Source: Glaciecola sp. 33A (GTDB taxonomy: Bacteria; Pseudomonadota; Gammaproteobacteria; Enterobacterales; Alteromonadaceae). Taken from it: 64,000 nt of DNA. The notes under the pieces were generated by a model that was not told the origin of the DNA, ran no database searches, and worked only from the letters and a program-made list of their open reading frames with translations. The stretch spans positions 62,001 through 126,000 of the forward strand of contig NZ_PJAR01000039.1 of the NCBI RefSeq assembly GCF_002836745.1. Reading direction: 5' to 3'. The first letter of the stretch is position 1; each line of letters begins with the position of its first letter. The translations under genes and the position numbers were made by a program. Positions 9,402 through 18,199 of this stretch are shown here, piece after piece.

Positions 9402-9740
9402 AGCTAATGTGTCTGCTGTTAAAAAACAGGCCTGCAACTTCGACGGCTAAATGGATAATTCGTTTTTGGGTTAAAAAGACGGAACTTGTAAAGCGCGATA
9501 CTGATAACAAAATTCATAACTGAAAGTGATTTTCTCTCACAGCGGTCGCCTCTACAGTAGCTTGATTTACAGAAAATAGTCCACGTCACCAAGTCCATGC
9601 TAAAAATATAGCCAAAGCAGATGCAGCTTAGCATTCAACTTAGTTCTAACACGACCAAGCTCAAACAGCGACGCTATCACTCATTGTTTTAAATTAAAGA
9701 TAGTGCATCCATTAAACGCACGCTACGGACAAGCTAATTT
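9402..9740. other. Spacer without a recognisable gene
   Basis: All frames are short or lack family signals. A stretch near 9520-9580 vaguely recalls an insertion-sequence transposase but has no usable motif or terminal repeats, so I make no call. Confidence 0.4.
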
Positions 9741-10337
9741 TCAGACTTTTCGATTCAGTTGTTTCAAAATACGCTCAATCGAAATTACATGTTCGTCATT
9801 ATCCCCTAGCGCTTGCAATGCATCAGCTAATTGAAATACATAATCTCGGTTATGTCCACTTGGGCCTGAACAACGATGAACTTGGAGGGCGATTTCGTGC
9901 TCTGATGCCTCTCCTAAAAAAGCAACATTATCTTCATGCGCAATATAGACTACCCCTTTTTTATAGTTAGCATTCTTGATATTGTCAGATTCGAGCCCCT
10001 TGAAATAAATATCTACCTCGTAACGTAAATAGCCATTTTTCTCCCGATAATCGAGATGCTCAAAAACATCTTGGGTGACCTTATAAGCCATCCCCGAACA
10101 TTCATCCAATGCTGATTGGATCAGGGTAACAACGCGGCCCGGTTGTTGCGGCGTGCCGCGATGATCGTCGCTGCCTTGCCAGAATCGACGTTGCCAACCA
10201 ATGATGCTAGCTGGGGCTTTTTCAATAAATGGAAAGTCCACTTTATAAATCAGCGAGCCATAGCCAAAAAGCCAGATTTCATCGAAATCGTGGAAAGATT
10301 GCCGTTGCTTATTTTGGCTTATAGTATTGATAGACAT
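9741..10337 (-). CDS. ChaC-like gamma-glutamylcyclotransferase
   Basis: A 198-residue protein of the ChaC/GGCT fold. It has the substrate-binding loop FGYGSLIYK near the N-terminus, then IGWQRRFWQGSDDHRG, PGRVVTL and the YREKNGY segment that supplies the catalytic glutamate of ChaC enzymes. It probably cleaves glutathione (or a gamma-glutamyl peptide) to 5-oxoproline and Cys-Gly in the cytoplasm. ATG 10337 is preferred because GGAG lies six bases upstream; ATG 10349 is in frame but overlaps that site. The gene follows the deaminase gene by 27 bases, suggesting cotranscription. Confidence 0.85.
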   Translation of the reverse strand: MSINTISQNKQRQSFHDFDEIWLFGYGSLIYKVDFPFIEKAPASIIGWQRRFWQGSDDHRGTPQQPGRVVTLIQSALDECSGMAYKVTQDVFEHLDYREKNGYLRYEVDIYFKGLESDNIKNANYKKGVVYIAHEDNVAFLGEASEHEIALQVHRCSGPSGHNRDYVFQLADALQALGDNDEHVISIERILKQLNRKV

Positions 10338-10364
10338 AATATTCTCCATACCCGTTTACCGTTT

Positions 10365-10949
10365 CTAGGTACACGTTTTGTTCAACACGGCGCTTAATCC
10401 TCTCCAATCTTCTAAATCTTGATCGGGTTTTTCTGTGCGAAAGCGTGCATAAAGTTCTATACCTTTCTGGTCTTCTTCAATATCAACCTGTATGCCCTTC
10501 TCTCGTAAAAACGCTTCGCTACCTTGGGCATTAGTCACATCACCCACTACTACGCGACCGAAGCCTCTCATATATAGAAGCGAAGCACATACCGCGCAGG
10601 GGCTGAGGCTGCTATAAATAGTGGTATTACTAAAGTCGATTCGACCTGCATCACGGATAGCAGCGGTTTCACCGTGATTATAAGGATGATCTTCTTGAAC
10701 GAGGGTATTATGTCCCTTTCCAACAATTTTTTTTGTCAAATTATCCACTATCACGGCACCAATTGGGCAGCCACTTTCGTCGTAACTTTTTTGCGCGAGT
10801 AGCACGGCAATACGCATATAGTCAGCGTCACTGAGTCTTTTCGCAACATCATCCTCCATTAACACCGATAGACTTTTAGTTGGCATGTGAGCAATCGCTC
10901 TTAATGCCGCTTCAGTAATTTCTACTTGTTTATTTAGAAGAGTTTTCAT
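10365..10949 (-). CDS. Cytosine/nucleoside deaminase, yeast Fcy1-like
   Basis: Zinc-dependent deaminase of the CDA fold, with GCPIGAVIVDN, the HGE zinc/proton-shuttle motif (NHGETAAI) and SPCAVCASLLYM supplying the two zinc cysteines. The order and spacing, plus GVGD-like VVVGDVTNAQGSEAFLREKG and the end PDQDLEDWRG, follow fungal cytosine deaminase more than E. coli CodA, which is an unrelated amidohydrolase. It would deaminate cytosine or a related base for pyrimidine salvage. The start is uncertain: frame is open to 10994, with ATGs at 10949 and further inside, and none has a strong ribosome binding site. Confidence 0.8.
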   Translation of the reverse strand: MKTLLNKQVEITEAALRAIAHMPTKSLSVLMEDDVAKRLSDADYMRIAVLLAQKSYDESGCPIGAVIVDNLTKKIVGKGHNTLVQEDHPYNHGETAAIRDAGRIDFSNTTIYSSLSPCAVCASLLYMRGFGRVVVGDVTNAQGSEAFLREKGIQVDIEEDQKGIELYARFRTEKPDQDLEDWRGLSAVLNKTCT

Positions 10950-11192
10950 ATTAATTAGGGATAACCCGTGTGCGTAACTAAATTCATGGTGCACAGATTA
11001 ATGCACATATAAAATAAAGAGAATAATACGTATATCTGATCTATTCAATAGGAGCCGACTACAATGACTTATGAGCTGTCAAACTGATTGTAGAACTCGG
11101 TTTAAATAGAGATGACAAAGCGTTATGCTAGAAGTAGATGTAAAAGTAAGCCTGAGCGTAATCAGCATCAAATAAATTTGGAGAATTAAAAA

Positions 11193-12914
11193 GTGAACGT
11201 AAAGGAAAAAATTTGGAATCAGCTCACAGCGGACAACGTCGAGACGCTTGACGATCTTGCAAAGCTCGCAAATTACTCACTCATGAACACTCTCAACTGC
11301 GACCCTGATGCCAAAGCAAACGGAGCTGACCACGAACCGCGACAAGTATTCACTGGCCATTATGTTACCGTCAAACCCACGCCAATCGATGAACCTGAGT
11401 ATGTCGCTCACAGCAAAAACTTTTTTCGCGAACTTGGCTTCGCCGACAGTATGGCAAACTCGACAGACTTCGTGCGGATGTTCTCCGGTGATATGTCAAA
11501 CGTTCCCCAGCCAATACACAAAGTCGGTTGGGCGAGTGGCTACGCACTTTCCATCTACGGCGCAGAATACGTTCAGCAGTGTCCTTTCCAAACTGGCAAT
11601 GGCTACGGAGACGGTCGCGCAATTTCCGTATTTGAAGCCGTCATCAAAAATCAACGCTGGGAAATGCAGCTAAAAGGGGCTGGCCGCACACCATATTGCC
11701 GCGGCGCAGATGGTCGCGCAGTACTTCGGTCTAGTATAAGAGAGTTTCTAGCCCAAGAGCACATGCATTCGCTTGCAGTACCAACCTCGCGATCGCTAAG
11801 CTTGTACGTTTCCAAAACAGAGAAGGTCAAGCGGCCGTGGTACTCAGAAGGCTCGCGCTCTATAGATCCTGACATGCTTATATTGGAGCCCGTCGCTATA
11901 TCGACACGTGTTGCACCTTCATTTATTCGAGTAGGTCAACTGGAGCTCTTCGGCCGCCGTGCCCGCAAGAATGAACATCCCAAAGCGATGGAAGAGCTCG
12001 AGAAGATTGTGTTGCACTTGATTGATCGAGAGTACAGTGACGTCATCGACCATAATCTAACTACCGCAGAAAAAGTGGTGTCACTGGCGAACCAGTTTCG
12101 CGGTCGTCTCACAAGGCTTGTAGCCAACTGGGTCCGAGTTGGCTTCTGCCAGGGTAACTTCAACAGCGACAACTGCGCGGCCGGTGGCTTCACACTTGAT
12201 TACGGCCCATTTGGTTTTATTGATGTGTTCAACCCGCAATATCAGTCATGGACAGGGGGCGGACAGCATTACTCATTCCTCAACCAGCCAGTAGCAGCGC
12301 AGCGTAACTTCGATATGTTTTGTGCAGCATTGCAGCCCTTGCTAGCGTCGCATCAAAACTATCGGCAACAGCTCGATGAGATTCAGAACGGCTTTTCAAC
12401 AGTGATGCAGGCGCACATCGAGAAGATGTGGGCTGCTAAACTCGGACTTGAAACTTTTGACTCAGCGCTGTTCAATGAGCTGGAAACCCTGATGGCGCAG
12501 ACGCCTGTCGATTACACTATCTTCTTCCGCGAGCTTTCAGCGGTGCCTGACGGTATTAGCCCACTTAAGAAAAGTTTCTACAGGGATCTTGGAGAAGAAA
12601 TAGAGCAACGCTGGTCACATTGGCTCGCAGCATGGAAATCGCAAGTCGGCAGCAATACCACACCTCAATCTCGCGATGAGCTCTCCAGCCAGATGAAACT
12701 TATCAACCCAAAATACAGTTTAAGAGAGTGGTTTGTTGTGCCTGCATATCAACAAGCGAGTAAAGGCAATTACGCGCTAGTTAGAGAACTGCAGGAAGTT
12801 ATGACACAGCCATACGCCGAGCAATCAAAAGACGTAGAAGAGAAATACTATCGCTTGAAACCCACTTCGTTTTTTGCACTTGGTGGATTGTCGCATTATA
12901 GTTGCTCCTCGTGA
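11193..12914 (+). CDS. selO: SelO/YdiU-family pseudokinase, protein AMPylator
   Basis: A 573-residue SelO-family protein, longer than the E. coli protein (about 480). SelO transfers AMP from ATP to Ser/Thr/Tyr residues of target proteins. Seen are [29 protein letters not shown] followed by [23 protein letters not shown], and [19 protein letters not shown] (metal-binding Asn and Asp). The last residues SCSS match the conserved C-terminus where eukaryotic members carry selenocysteine; here it is Cys. The start is GTG after GGAGA (11180-11184). The gene is clearly richer in GC than its flanks, which hints at transfer. Its 3' end overlaps the convergent heme A synthase gene by 19 bases. Confidence 0.9.
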   Translation: MNVKEKIWNQLTADNVETLDDLAKLANYSLMNTLNCDPDAKANGADHEPRQVFTGHYVTVKPTPIDEPEYVAHSKNFFRELGFADSMANSTDFVRMFSGDMSNVPQPIHKVGWASGYALSIYGAEYVQQCPFQTGNGYGDGRAISVFEAVIKNQRWEMQLKGAGRTPYCRGADGRAVLRSSIREFLAQEHMHSLAVPTSRSLSLYVSKTEKVKRPWYSEGSRSIDPDMLILEPVAISTRVAPSFIRVGQLELFGRRARKNEHPKAMEELEKIVLHLIDREYSDVIDHNLTTAEKVVSLANQFRGRLTRLVANWVRVGFCQGNFNSDNCAAGGFTLDYGPFGFIDVFNPQYQSWTGGGQHYSFLNQPVAAQRNFDMFCAALQPLLASHQNYRQQLDEIQNGFSTVMQAHIEKMWAAKLGLETFDSALFNELETLMAQTPVDYTIFFRELSAVPDGISPLKKSFYRDLGEEIEQRWSHWLAAWKSQVGSNTTPQSRDELSSQMKLINPKYSLREWFVVPAYQQASKGNYALVRELQEVMTQPYAEQSKDVEEKYYRLKPTSFFALGGLSHYSCSS

Positions 12915-14026
12915 TTTTTAAAAGACAACTTTGCTAGAGACTCCGGCGCACGGGCAGTCTGTCTGACGCCTGCTTTGCCGGGGTCAGAGGTATAGCAACC
13001 TAATAGATGCACCCCCCATGTTGTCGAGATTACGACTAGAGCGCCCACGGCCTGATGCAGAACCGCAAAATATATATTTACGCCAGTCAATACTGTCGCA
13101 ATGCCCAACAGCATCTGAGCAATATATGCAGTATGGATTGCTATCGATGCTTTTGCAGACTGCACGCGAATGCGCCACGCTAAAACAATCAGAAAGGTAA
13201 CCGTCACCCAAGCCCATGAGCGGTGAATAAAGTGGATTACAATGGGATCATTATTAAGCTGTGTCCACAGATTACCACTCCAATCTATTACTGACGGTAT
13301 CAAAGAACGATACATAAGGGGCCATGTGTTGGAAACATAGCCTGCATTTAAGCCTGCTGTATAAGCCCCAAATAACAATTGCACAAACAAAATAACAAAA
13401 ACCAGTAAACCGAAAACAGTCAGTTTTGATTTTCTACGTTGACCGCTCGCAAGTTGACGAAGATCCAAAGCCGTCCAGAAAAGCGCGCCTAGAATAAGAA
13501 GTGCTGTCAGCAAGTGTGTCGCCAGACGAAAATGGCTAACATCCGTACGCTGAGTCAAACCGGAAGTCACCATCCACCAACCAATAACCCCTTGCATGCC
13601 TCCTAACACTAGCAGTATGGTCAGTCGAAAGCCATAACCTTGAGGTATCGCACGTTTGAATGCAAACCAAGCAAATGGTAGAGCAAAAGCAAGACCAATC
13701 AGCCGCCCCCAGAGACGATGGACCCATTCCCAAAAATAGATGAACTTGAAATCTACCAAGGTCATGCCCGCAGGGCCGTTTATCTGGATATATTCTGGGA
13801 TCTGTTTATATTTCTCAAACTCTGATAACCATGCAGCTTCACTCAGGGGCAGCAAAGCACCTGTTATGAGCTTCCACTCTGTAATTGAAAGCCCTGATTC
13901 GGTAAGTCGCGTAATACCGCCAACAACGACCATAATGAAAACCAGAAAGGCAACAAAATACAGCCAGTTAGAAATAGCCATTGGTTGCTTTATGTGTCGA
14001 ATATTATCATCTATTCCGTAGGTCAT
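12896..14026 (-). CDS. ctaA: Heme A synthase, Cox15/CtaA family (mitochondrial/alphaproteobacterial type)
   Basis: Integral membrane enzyme that oxidises the heme O C8 methyl to give heme A for aa3-type oxidases. About eight hydrophobic helices; motifs [34 protein letters not shown] (heme-ligand His), [21 protein letters not shown] and [10 protein letters not shown] give the expected paired His ligands. The [10 protein letters not shown] and WEW.HR signatures are those of the mitochondrial/alphaproteobacterial Cox15 branch. No oxidase or heme O synthase gene is nearby. The start is unclear: 14026 gives 376 residues; the frame extends to 14113, but that extension would add an odd hydrophobic segment. 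Confidence 0.85.
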   Translation of the reverse strand: MTYGIDDNIRHIKQPMAISNWLYFVAFLVFIMVVVGGITRLTESGLSITEWKLITGALLPLSEAAWLSEFEKYKQIPEYIQINGPAGMTLVDFKFIYFWEWVHRLWGRLIGLAFALPFAWFAFKRAIPQGYGFRLTILLVLGGMQGVIGWWMVTSGLTQRTDVSHFRLATHLLTALLILGALFWTALDLRQLASGQRRKSKLTVFGLLVFVILFVQLLFGAYTAGLNAGYVSNTWPLMYRSLIPSVIDWSGNLWTQLNNDPIVIHFIHRSWAWVTVTFLIVLAWRIRVQSAKASIAIHTAYIAQMLLGIATVLTGVNIYFAVLHQAVGALVVISTTWGVHLLGCYTSDPGKAGVRQTARAPESLAKLSFKNHEEQL

Positions 14027-14170
14027 AGTCGGCTTGGTAGCATTCAAAGGAATGAGTATAACAATATTCACTTCGTGTACAAATAACAGTTGAATAATTA
14101 ACATCAATATCATCGCACTGGAACGTCATTAATGTAGACGCTTTCATTAAGGTTAGTCTAAAGACATAAA

Positions 14171-14197
14171 AAAAGGGCTAGTAAAACTGGCCCTTTT
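14171..14197 (-). terminator. Rho-independent terminator of proBA
   Basis: A 12-bp stem (AAAAGGGCTAGT/ACTGGCCCTTTT, one G-T wobble) with an AAA loop, followed on the minus strand by a run of seven T (14174-14168). It lies 20 bases after the proA stop. Confidence 0.85.
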
Positions 14198-14216
14198 CAA
14201 ATCAATTACAAAAACG

Positions 14217-15464
14217 CTACGCTCTAACCTGCCCTATACCGTTGACCAAATACTTCTCAGTAGTTAATGATTCCAAGCCCATTGGCCCGTAAGCATGCAA
14301 CTTAGTGGTTGCTATACCAATTTCAGCACCCAAACCAAGTTGGCTGCCATCAGAAAAACGTGATGATGCATTCACCATGACTACCGACGAATCAACGGTG
14401 CGTTGAAAGCGTTTAGCTGTAAGTTCATTTTTAGTGCAAATCACTTCCGTATGATGACTACCAAAACGTGCAATGTGTTCCATAGCAGCTTCTACAGAAG
14501 GCAAAATACGCACTGCTATTTCTAAATCGAGATACTCTTCACCAAAACCATCAGTGTTAATTACCGTTGCGTTGTTGAAGTACTTACTTGAATTTTCGCA
14601 GCTATTCACTTTTACAGAATGCTCTTCTAGGATAGCACCCGCAATACTCAAAAACTCTTTAGCGATGTCTTCATGTACCAGCAGACCCTCGAGTGCGTTG
14701 CATACACCGGTTCTTTGAGTTTTACCATTTACCAATAAGTTAATAGCCGTTTCAATATCTGCTTCTTTGTCTATGTACAAATGGCATACACCTTTAAAAT
14801 GCTGAATAACGGGTATTTTGCTGTTTTCAGTAACGTAATTAATTAGGCCTTCACCACCGCGTGGTATAATTACGTCAATGTAGTCTTTTTGTTCCATGAG
14901 TTCTTGCATCAGAACTCGGTCAGCGTTAGGCACGACCGAGATTAGCTCTCTAGGTAAGTCATGCTTTTGAAGCACATTCTGCAGAATATTAGCAATATAT
15001 AAGCTTGAAGCCAGCGCCTCTTTACCGCCACGCAAAATAGCCGCGTTACCTGATTTAAAACACAAACCGGCTGCATCTGCGGTTACATTTGGACGTGCTT
15101 CAAAAATCATACAAACCACGCCTAACGGCACTCTCATTTTTCTAATTTGTAAACCATTCGGGCGAGTACCTAAATCTCTTTCAACGCCAACAGGATCAGG
15201 CAATATTGCCACTGTTTCGAGTCCTTCGGCCATTGCTTCAATACGCTCTTGATCCAGCGTAAGTCTATCTATCATGGCATCTGACAAGCTGTTATTTTTA
15301 GCATTAACCAAGTCCTTGCCGTTCTCCTCAATGATCCCTGTTGTATTCTCACGCAACGATTTAGCCATATCAAGGAGTACTGCGTTTTTCACTATCTCGT
15401 CTAAAACGGAGAGAATTTGTGCTGCTTGTGCTGCTTTCTTTGATAACTCTTTAATTAAACTCAT
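14217..15464 (-). CDS. proA: Gamma-glutamyl phosphate reductase
   Basis: Second step of proline synthesis: NADPH-dependent reduction of glutamyl-5-phosphate to glutamate-5-semialdehyde. At 415 residues it matches the family length. Seen are PLGVVCMIFEARPNVTADA, LRGGKEA, IPRGGEGLI, the catalytic cysteine in KTQRTGVCNALEGLLVH and SRFSDGSQLGLGAEIGI. The ATG overlaps the proB stop by 4 bases (ATGA), so the pair is translationally coupled, which suits channelling of the unstable phosphate intermediate. Confidence 0.97.
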   Translation of the reverse strand: MSLIKELSKKAAQAAQILSVLDEIVKNAVLLDMAKSLRENTTGIIEENGKDLVNAKNNSLSDAMIDRLTLDQERIEAMAEGLETVAILPDPVGVERDLGTRPNGLQIRKMRVPLGVVCMIFEARPNVTADAAGLCFKSGNAAILRGGKEALASSLYIANILQNVLQKHDLPRELISVVPNADRVLMQELMEQKDYIDVIIPRGGEGLINYVTENSKIPVIQHFKGVCHLYIDKEADIETAINLLVNGKTQRTGVCNALEGLLVHEDIAKEFLSIAGAILEEHSVKVNSCENSSKYFNNATVINTDGFGEEYLDLEIAVRILPSVEAAMEHIARFGSHHTEVICTKNELTAKRFQRTVDSSVVMVNASSRFSDGSQLGLGAEIGIATTKLHAYGPMGLESLTTEKYLVNGIGQVRA

Positions 15465-16588
15465 TCGTCCTCCAAAAGGGCTATGTTGCTGTCTGATATT
15501 ATTGGGCCAGTGGTGTCTTGAAACTTATTGGCAAAATCTTGATCATCTTGTTCGGTAATGAAACTCAACAAACAACTACTGTAATTTGACTTGGCTTTTG
15601 CAAGTCTAGTGCCGTCATCTTTTCTCACCAAAATAGTGTCACCGACTGCAAAGTCGCCATTCACGGCAATTATTTCGCTACTAGTAAGTTGTTCACTGTC
15701 ACCGTCCAGTTCCGTATCAAAGTCATTTTGAACTACCAGTTCACCTTGTGCGGTAGATGTATGTGTCATCCAATGTAAATGGTCATTCATGGGTTTTTTA
15801 TCTGGTGAAAAGTGAGTCCCTGGATTTTTACCATTTAGTAATGTATTGAATGTTTGCACGGTAAAACCGTTAACAACGTAGGTGTCAATACCATGAGCAA
15901 CAGCTTTCTCAGCTGCTTGTATTTTAGTTTTCATACCGCCCGTGCCCACGGCACTTGTTGCGCCGCCCGCCATTGAAAAAATTTCGTCGGTGATATCTGG
16001 AACACTAGCGATTAACTTAGCGTCGGGGTTCTCATGTGGATTACTATCGTAAAGGCCATCGACATCAGAACAAATAATAAGCGTGTCTGCGTCTGCGGCT
16101 GCTGCCACCATCGCTGACAAGTTATCATTGTCACCGACTTTTAGTTTGTCGGTTGTTACCGTATCGTTTTCATTTAAAATCGGCAATATGCCGTTTTCAA
16201 GTAAACTAAAAATCGTTTCTTTAATACTGACATAACGCTCTCGATCTCTTAAATCACCATGGGTAACCAAGATTTGAGCTGTTGGAAAGTCAAATAATCT
16301 GTCCCACGTTGCCATCATTTCCATTTGACCAGCCGCTGCCATTGCTTTTTTTACAGCGATTGACGGCTTAGTATTTTCTTCTTGAGCATTAAATAAATGC
16401 GCACCAGCAGCCACTGAACCTGATGAAACCAATACCACTTCAATTCCCATCGCTTTGCAACGCACAACAAATTGGGCAATACCTAATAAATAGTGACTAC
16501 TACAACCGTTTTGGTTGGGCGCAATTAACGCACTACCAACTTTTATAACGATCCGCTTCCAACTAACTAAACTTTCTTGTGTTTCCAA
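15461..16588 (-). CDS. proB: Glutamate 5-kinase
   Basis: First, feedback-regulated step of proline synthesis: ATP-dependent phosphorylation of glutamate. It has 375 residues with an N-terminal amino-acid kinase domain (RIVIKVGSALI, VVLVSSGSVAAG, NENDTVTTDKLKVGDNDNLSAMVA, TGGMKTKIQAA) and a C-terminal PUA-like region from about residue 275. It is the first gene of the proBA operon. The C-terminal end (after KAKSNYSS) is more divergent than the kinase core. Confidence 0.96.
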   Translation of the reverse strand: METQESLVSWKRIVIKVGSALIAPNQNGCSSHYLLGIAQFVVRCKAMGIEVVLVSSGSVAAGAHLFNAQEENTKPSIAVKKAMAAAGQMEMMATWDRLFDFPTAQILVTHGDLRDRERYVSIKETIFSLLENGILPILNENDTVTTDKLKVGDNDNLSAMVAAAADADTLIICSDVDGLYDSNPHENPDAKLIASVPDITDEIFSMAGGATSAVGTGGMKTKIQAAEKAVAHGIDTYVVNGFTVQTFNTLLNGKNPGTHFSPDKKPMNDHLHWMTHTSTAQGELVVQNDFDTELDGDSEQLTSSEIIAVNGDFAVGDTILVRKDDGTRLAKAKSNYSSCLLSFITEQDDQDFANKFQDTTGPIISDSNIALLEDE

Positions 16589-17290
16589 AATTAGTAACTC
16601 TTTTTTTATAGAGCAGCACTCTCATTATCTATGCTGCTACTGTGCGAAAATAATAGCCGAGTTCGTTCAAGTCGACCCTACGGCTAACGCTATTGGACTA
16701 ATCCAATAAGCTAGATAAAACTTAATGTGGTTTTAGATGCCATAGGAATTAGGGCATCTTGTTTTTAAACGGTCACGTTGGGGAGTGGGCGCCGCCGAAT
16801 GCAGGAGAATGCATATGTACAGATTGAACAGGATTACTGCCCTTTTTGAAATGGGTCATCGTTGTGTTGTGACCATTTTTCGTAACCATAATATTTAAAT
16901 CGAACTCAATTAATTAGAAATCTAACGATATTATGCCCTATTTAAGGTGTAAAAAGCAAATTTAAGTAATTTCAGAGGGTTTTATTGCACTTAAAGATCA
17001 CACTTTCTATAAAAAATAGCTAGATATCGAACTATATTTTATTATTATCTGATAAATTTAAGACAACGTTACACATATACAATCGTTTTCAGCTAAAAAA
17101 TCAATGAAAACTTCTTTTTTCAGTAGTGTTCTAATAAATAACAATAAACTATAAAGAAACGAGAAGCGCCGTTACGAGAAACGGGCATTGTTGATTTCTT
17201 TGCACAAGTCCAGCACAAAAATTGATATGAATTCTAAGAAAATAAGTGCTCATTAGGGATTGATCAAACGACAACTTCTGGTTGTACAAA
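16589..17290. other. Long spacer between proB and fklB
   Basis: About 700 bases with no long frame. A short GC-rich patch (16771-16810) leads directly into a 27-codon frame at 16815, listed separately. The rest (16900-17280) is AT-rich without a recognisable RNA or gene. proB's promoter should lie in 16590-16700. Confidence 0.5.
16815..16898 (+). CDS. Possible 27-residue small protein
   Basis: ATG 16815 is preceded by AGGAGA at 16803-16808 with a six-base spacer, a better ribosome binding site than many genes here. The frame runs 27 codons (MYRLNRITALFEMGH..., ending NHNI) to TAA. It is preceded by a distinctly GC-rich, potentially structured patch (16771-16810) in an otherwise AT-rich spacer, so it could be a leader peptide, a true small protein or the tail of an RNA element. 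I do not recognise it. Confidence 0.3.
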   Translation: MYRLNRITALFEMGHRCVVTIFRNHNI

Positions 17291-17316
17291 AAAAGGAAGC
17301 AAATTTGCTTCCTTTT
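17291..17316 (-). terminator. Rho-independent terminator of fklB
   Basis: Perfect 26-base inverted repeat (AAAAGGAAGCAAA/TTTGCTTCCTTTT) followed on the minus strand by further T residues (seven in all, 17294-17288). It lies 69 bases after the fklB stop. Confidence 0.85.
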
Positions 17317-17384
17317 ATTTGGTATAACTTATTATCTAATAGAGCACGCTATTGAACGCGCAAGCCATCATTAGTCAACAATGA

Positions 17385-18005
17385 CTAAGCAATAATATCC
17401 AATAATTCAATATCAAACACTAATGTGCTAAATGGGCCTATAGCACCACCAGCGCCTTGCTCACCGTAAGCTAAGTCATGAGGTACATATAAGCGCCATT
17501 TTGAACCAACAGGCATCATTGTTAGTGCTTCAGTCCAACCTTTAATAACGCCACCTACTGGAAATTCAGCTGGTTGGCCACGGTCATATGAACTATCAAA
17601 AACCTCGCCGTTAATAAGCGTACCATGATAGTGAGTACGAACTGTAGATGCTGCGGTAGGCATGTCGCCATTACCCGCAGTTAACACTTCGTATTGTAAA
17701 CCAGATTCAGTGGTGACAACTTCTTCGCGCTGGGCATTCTCTTCTAAGAACTTAATACCTTCTTCAACGGCGCCAGCAAATTGCTCTTGTTTAGCCGCTT
17801 GCATACGTTCGTGAATTTCGGTGAACGCCGCACGTAAATCATTGTTATCTACTTGTGACTGGGCACGACTAAAGCCGTCAGTTAAACCGGTTAATACTGT
17901 TTCTACATCTAGTCCGTCAAATGGGTTTGACGCAAGTTGCTCGCCCATTTGATAACCGATACCGTAACTTGCTTGTGCTTCTACTGTTGAATACTTATCT
18001 GACAC
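17385..18005 (-). CDS. fklB: FKBP-type peptidyl-prolyl cis-trans isomerase FklB
   Basis: A 206-residue prolyl isomerase. The N-terminal helical dimerisation domain (ASYGIGYQMGEQLA, about residues 12-80) is followed by an FKBP domain (about 115-205). The FKBP core shows VRTHYHGTLINGEVFDSSYDRG, GWTEALTMMPVGSKWRLYVP, LAYGEQGAGG and the terminal LVFDIELLDI. There is no signal peptide, so it is cytoplasmic, as for FklB rather than FkpA. The gene is divergent from ppc and monocistronic, with its own terminator. Confidence 0.95.
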   Translation of the reverse strand: MSDKYSTVEAQASYGIGYQMGEQLASNPFDGLDVETVLTGLTDGFSRAQSQVDNNDLRAAFTEIHERMQAAKQEQFAGAVEEGIKFLEENAQREEVVTTESGLQYEVLTAGNGDMPTAASTVRTHYHGTLINGEVFDSSYDRGQPAEFPVGGVIKGWTEALTMMPVGSKWRLYVPHDLAYGEQGAGGAIGPFSTLVFDIELLDIIA

Positions 18006-18199
18006 AGGGTCTCCAAAATAGTAATTTTATGATAGGAATTTTTCATGCTTATTTCGAGCGCATGCTAACACATTCTACAAAACTTTAAAATTCTCGGCTG
18101 AAACCAACAGCCATTGACTTATAAATCTTAGAATTAGACTTTAGACACAATGAGCAGTATCTTGTGATCACGGGTTTTTATTTAAGGAAAACAGAAAAT

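Noticed and set aside
9419-9634. Possible insertion-sequence transposase remnant
   Set aside because: A few residues (FSHSGRLYSS) vaguely recall an IS3-type segment, but there is no DDE motif, no terminal inverted repeat and no target duplication.
16771-16814. GC-rich patch as a known riboswitch (yybP-ykoY, ZTP, SAM types)
   Set aside because: Only GGGGAG is shared; the conserved core sequences of those classes are absent.
18164-18199. Upstream GTG start for ppc
   Set aside because: Adds 12 residues unlike the family, while ATG 18200 has a good ribosome binding site.
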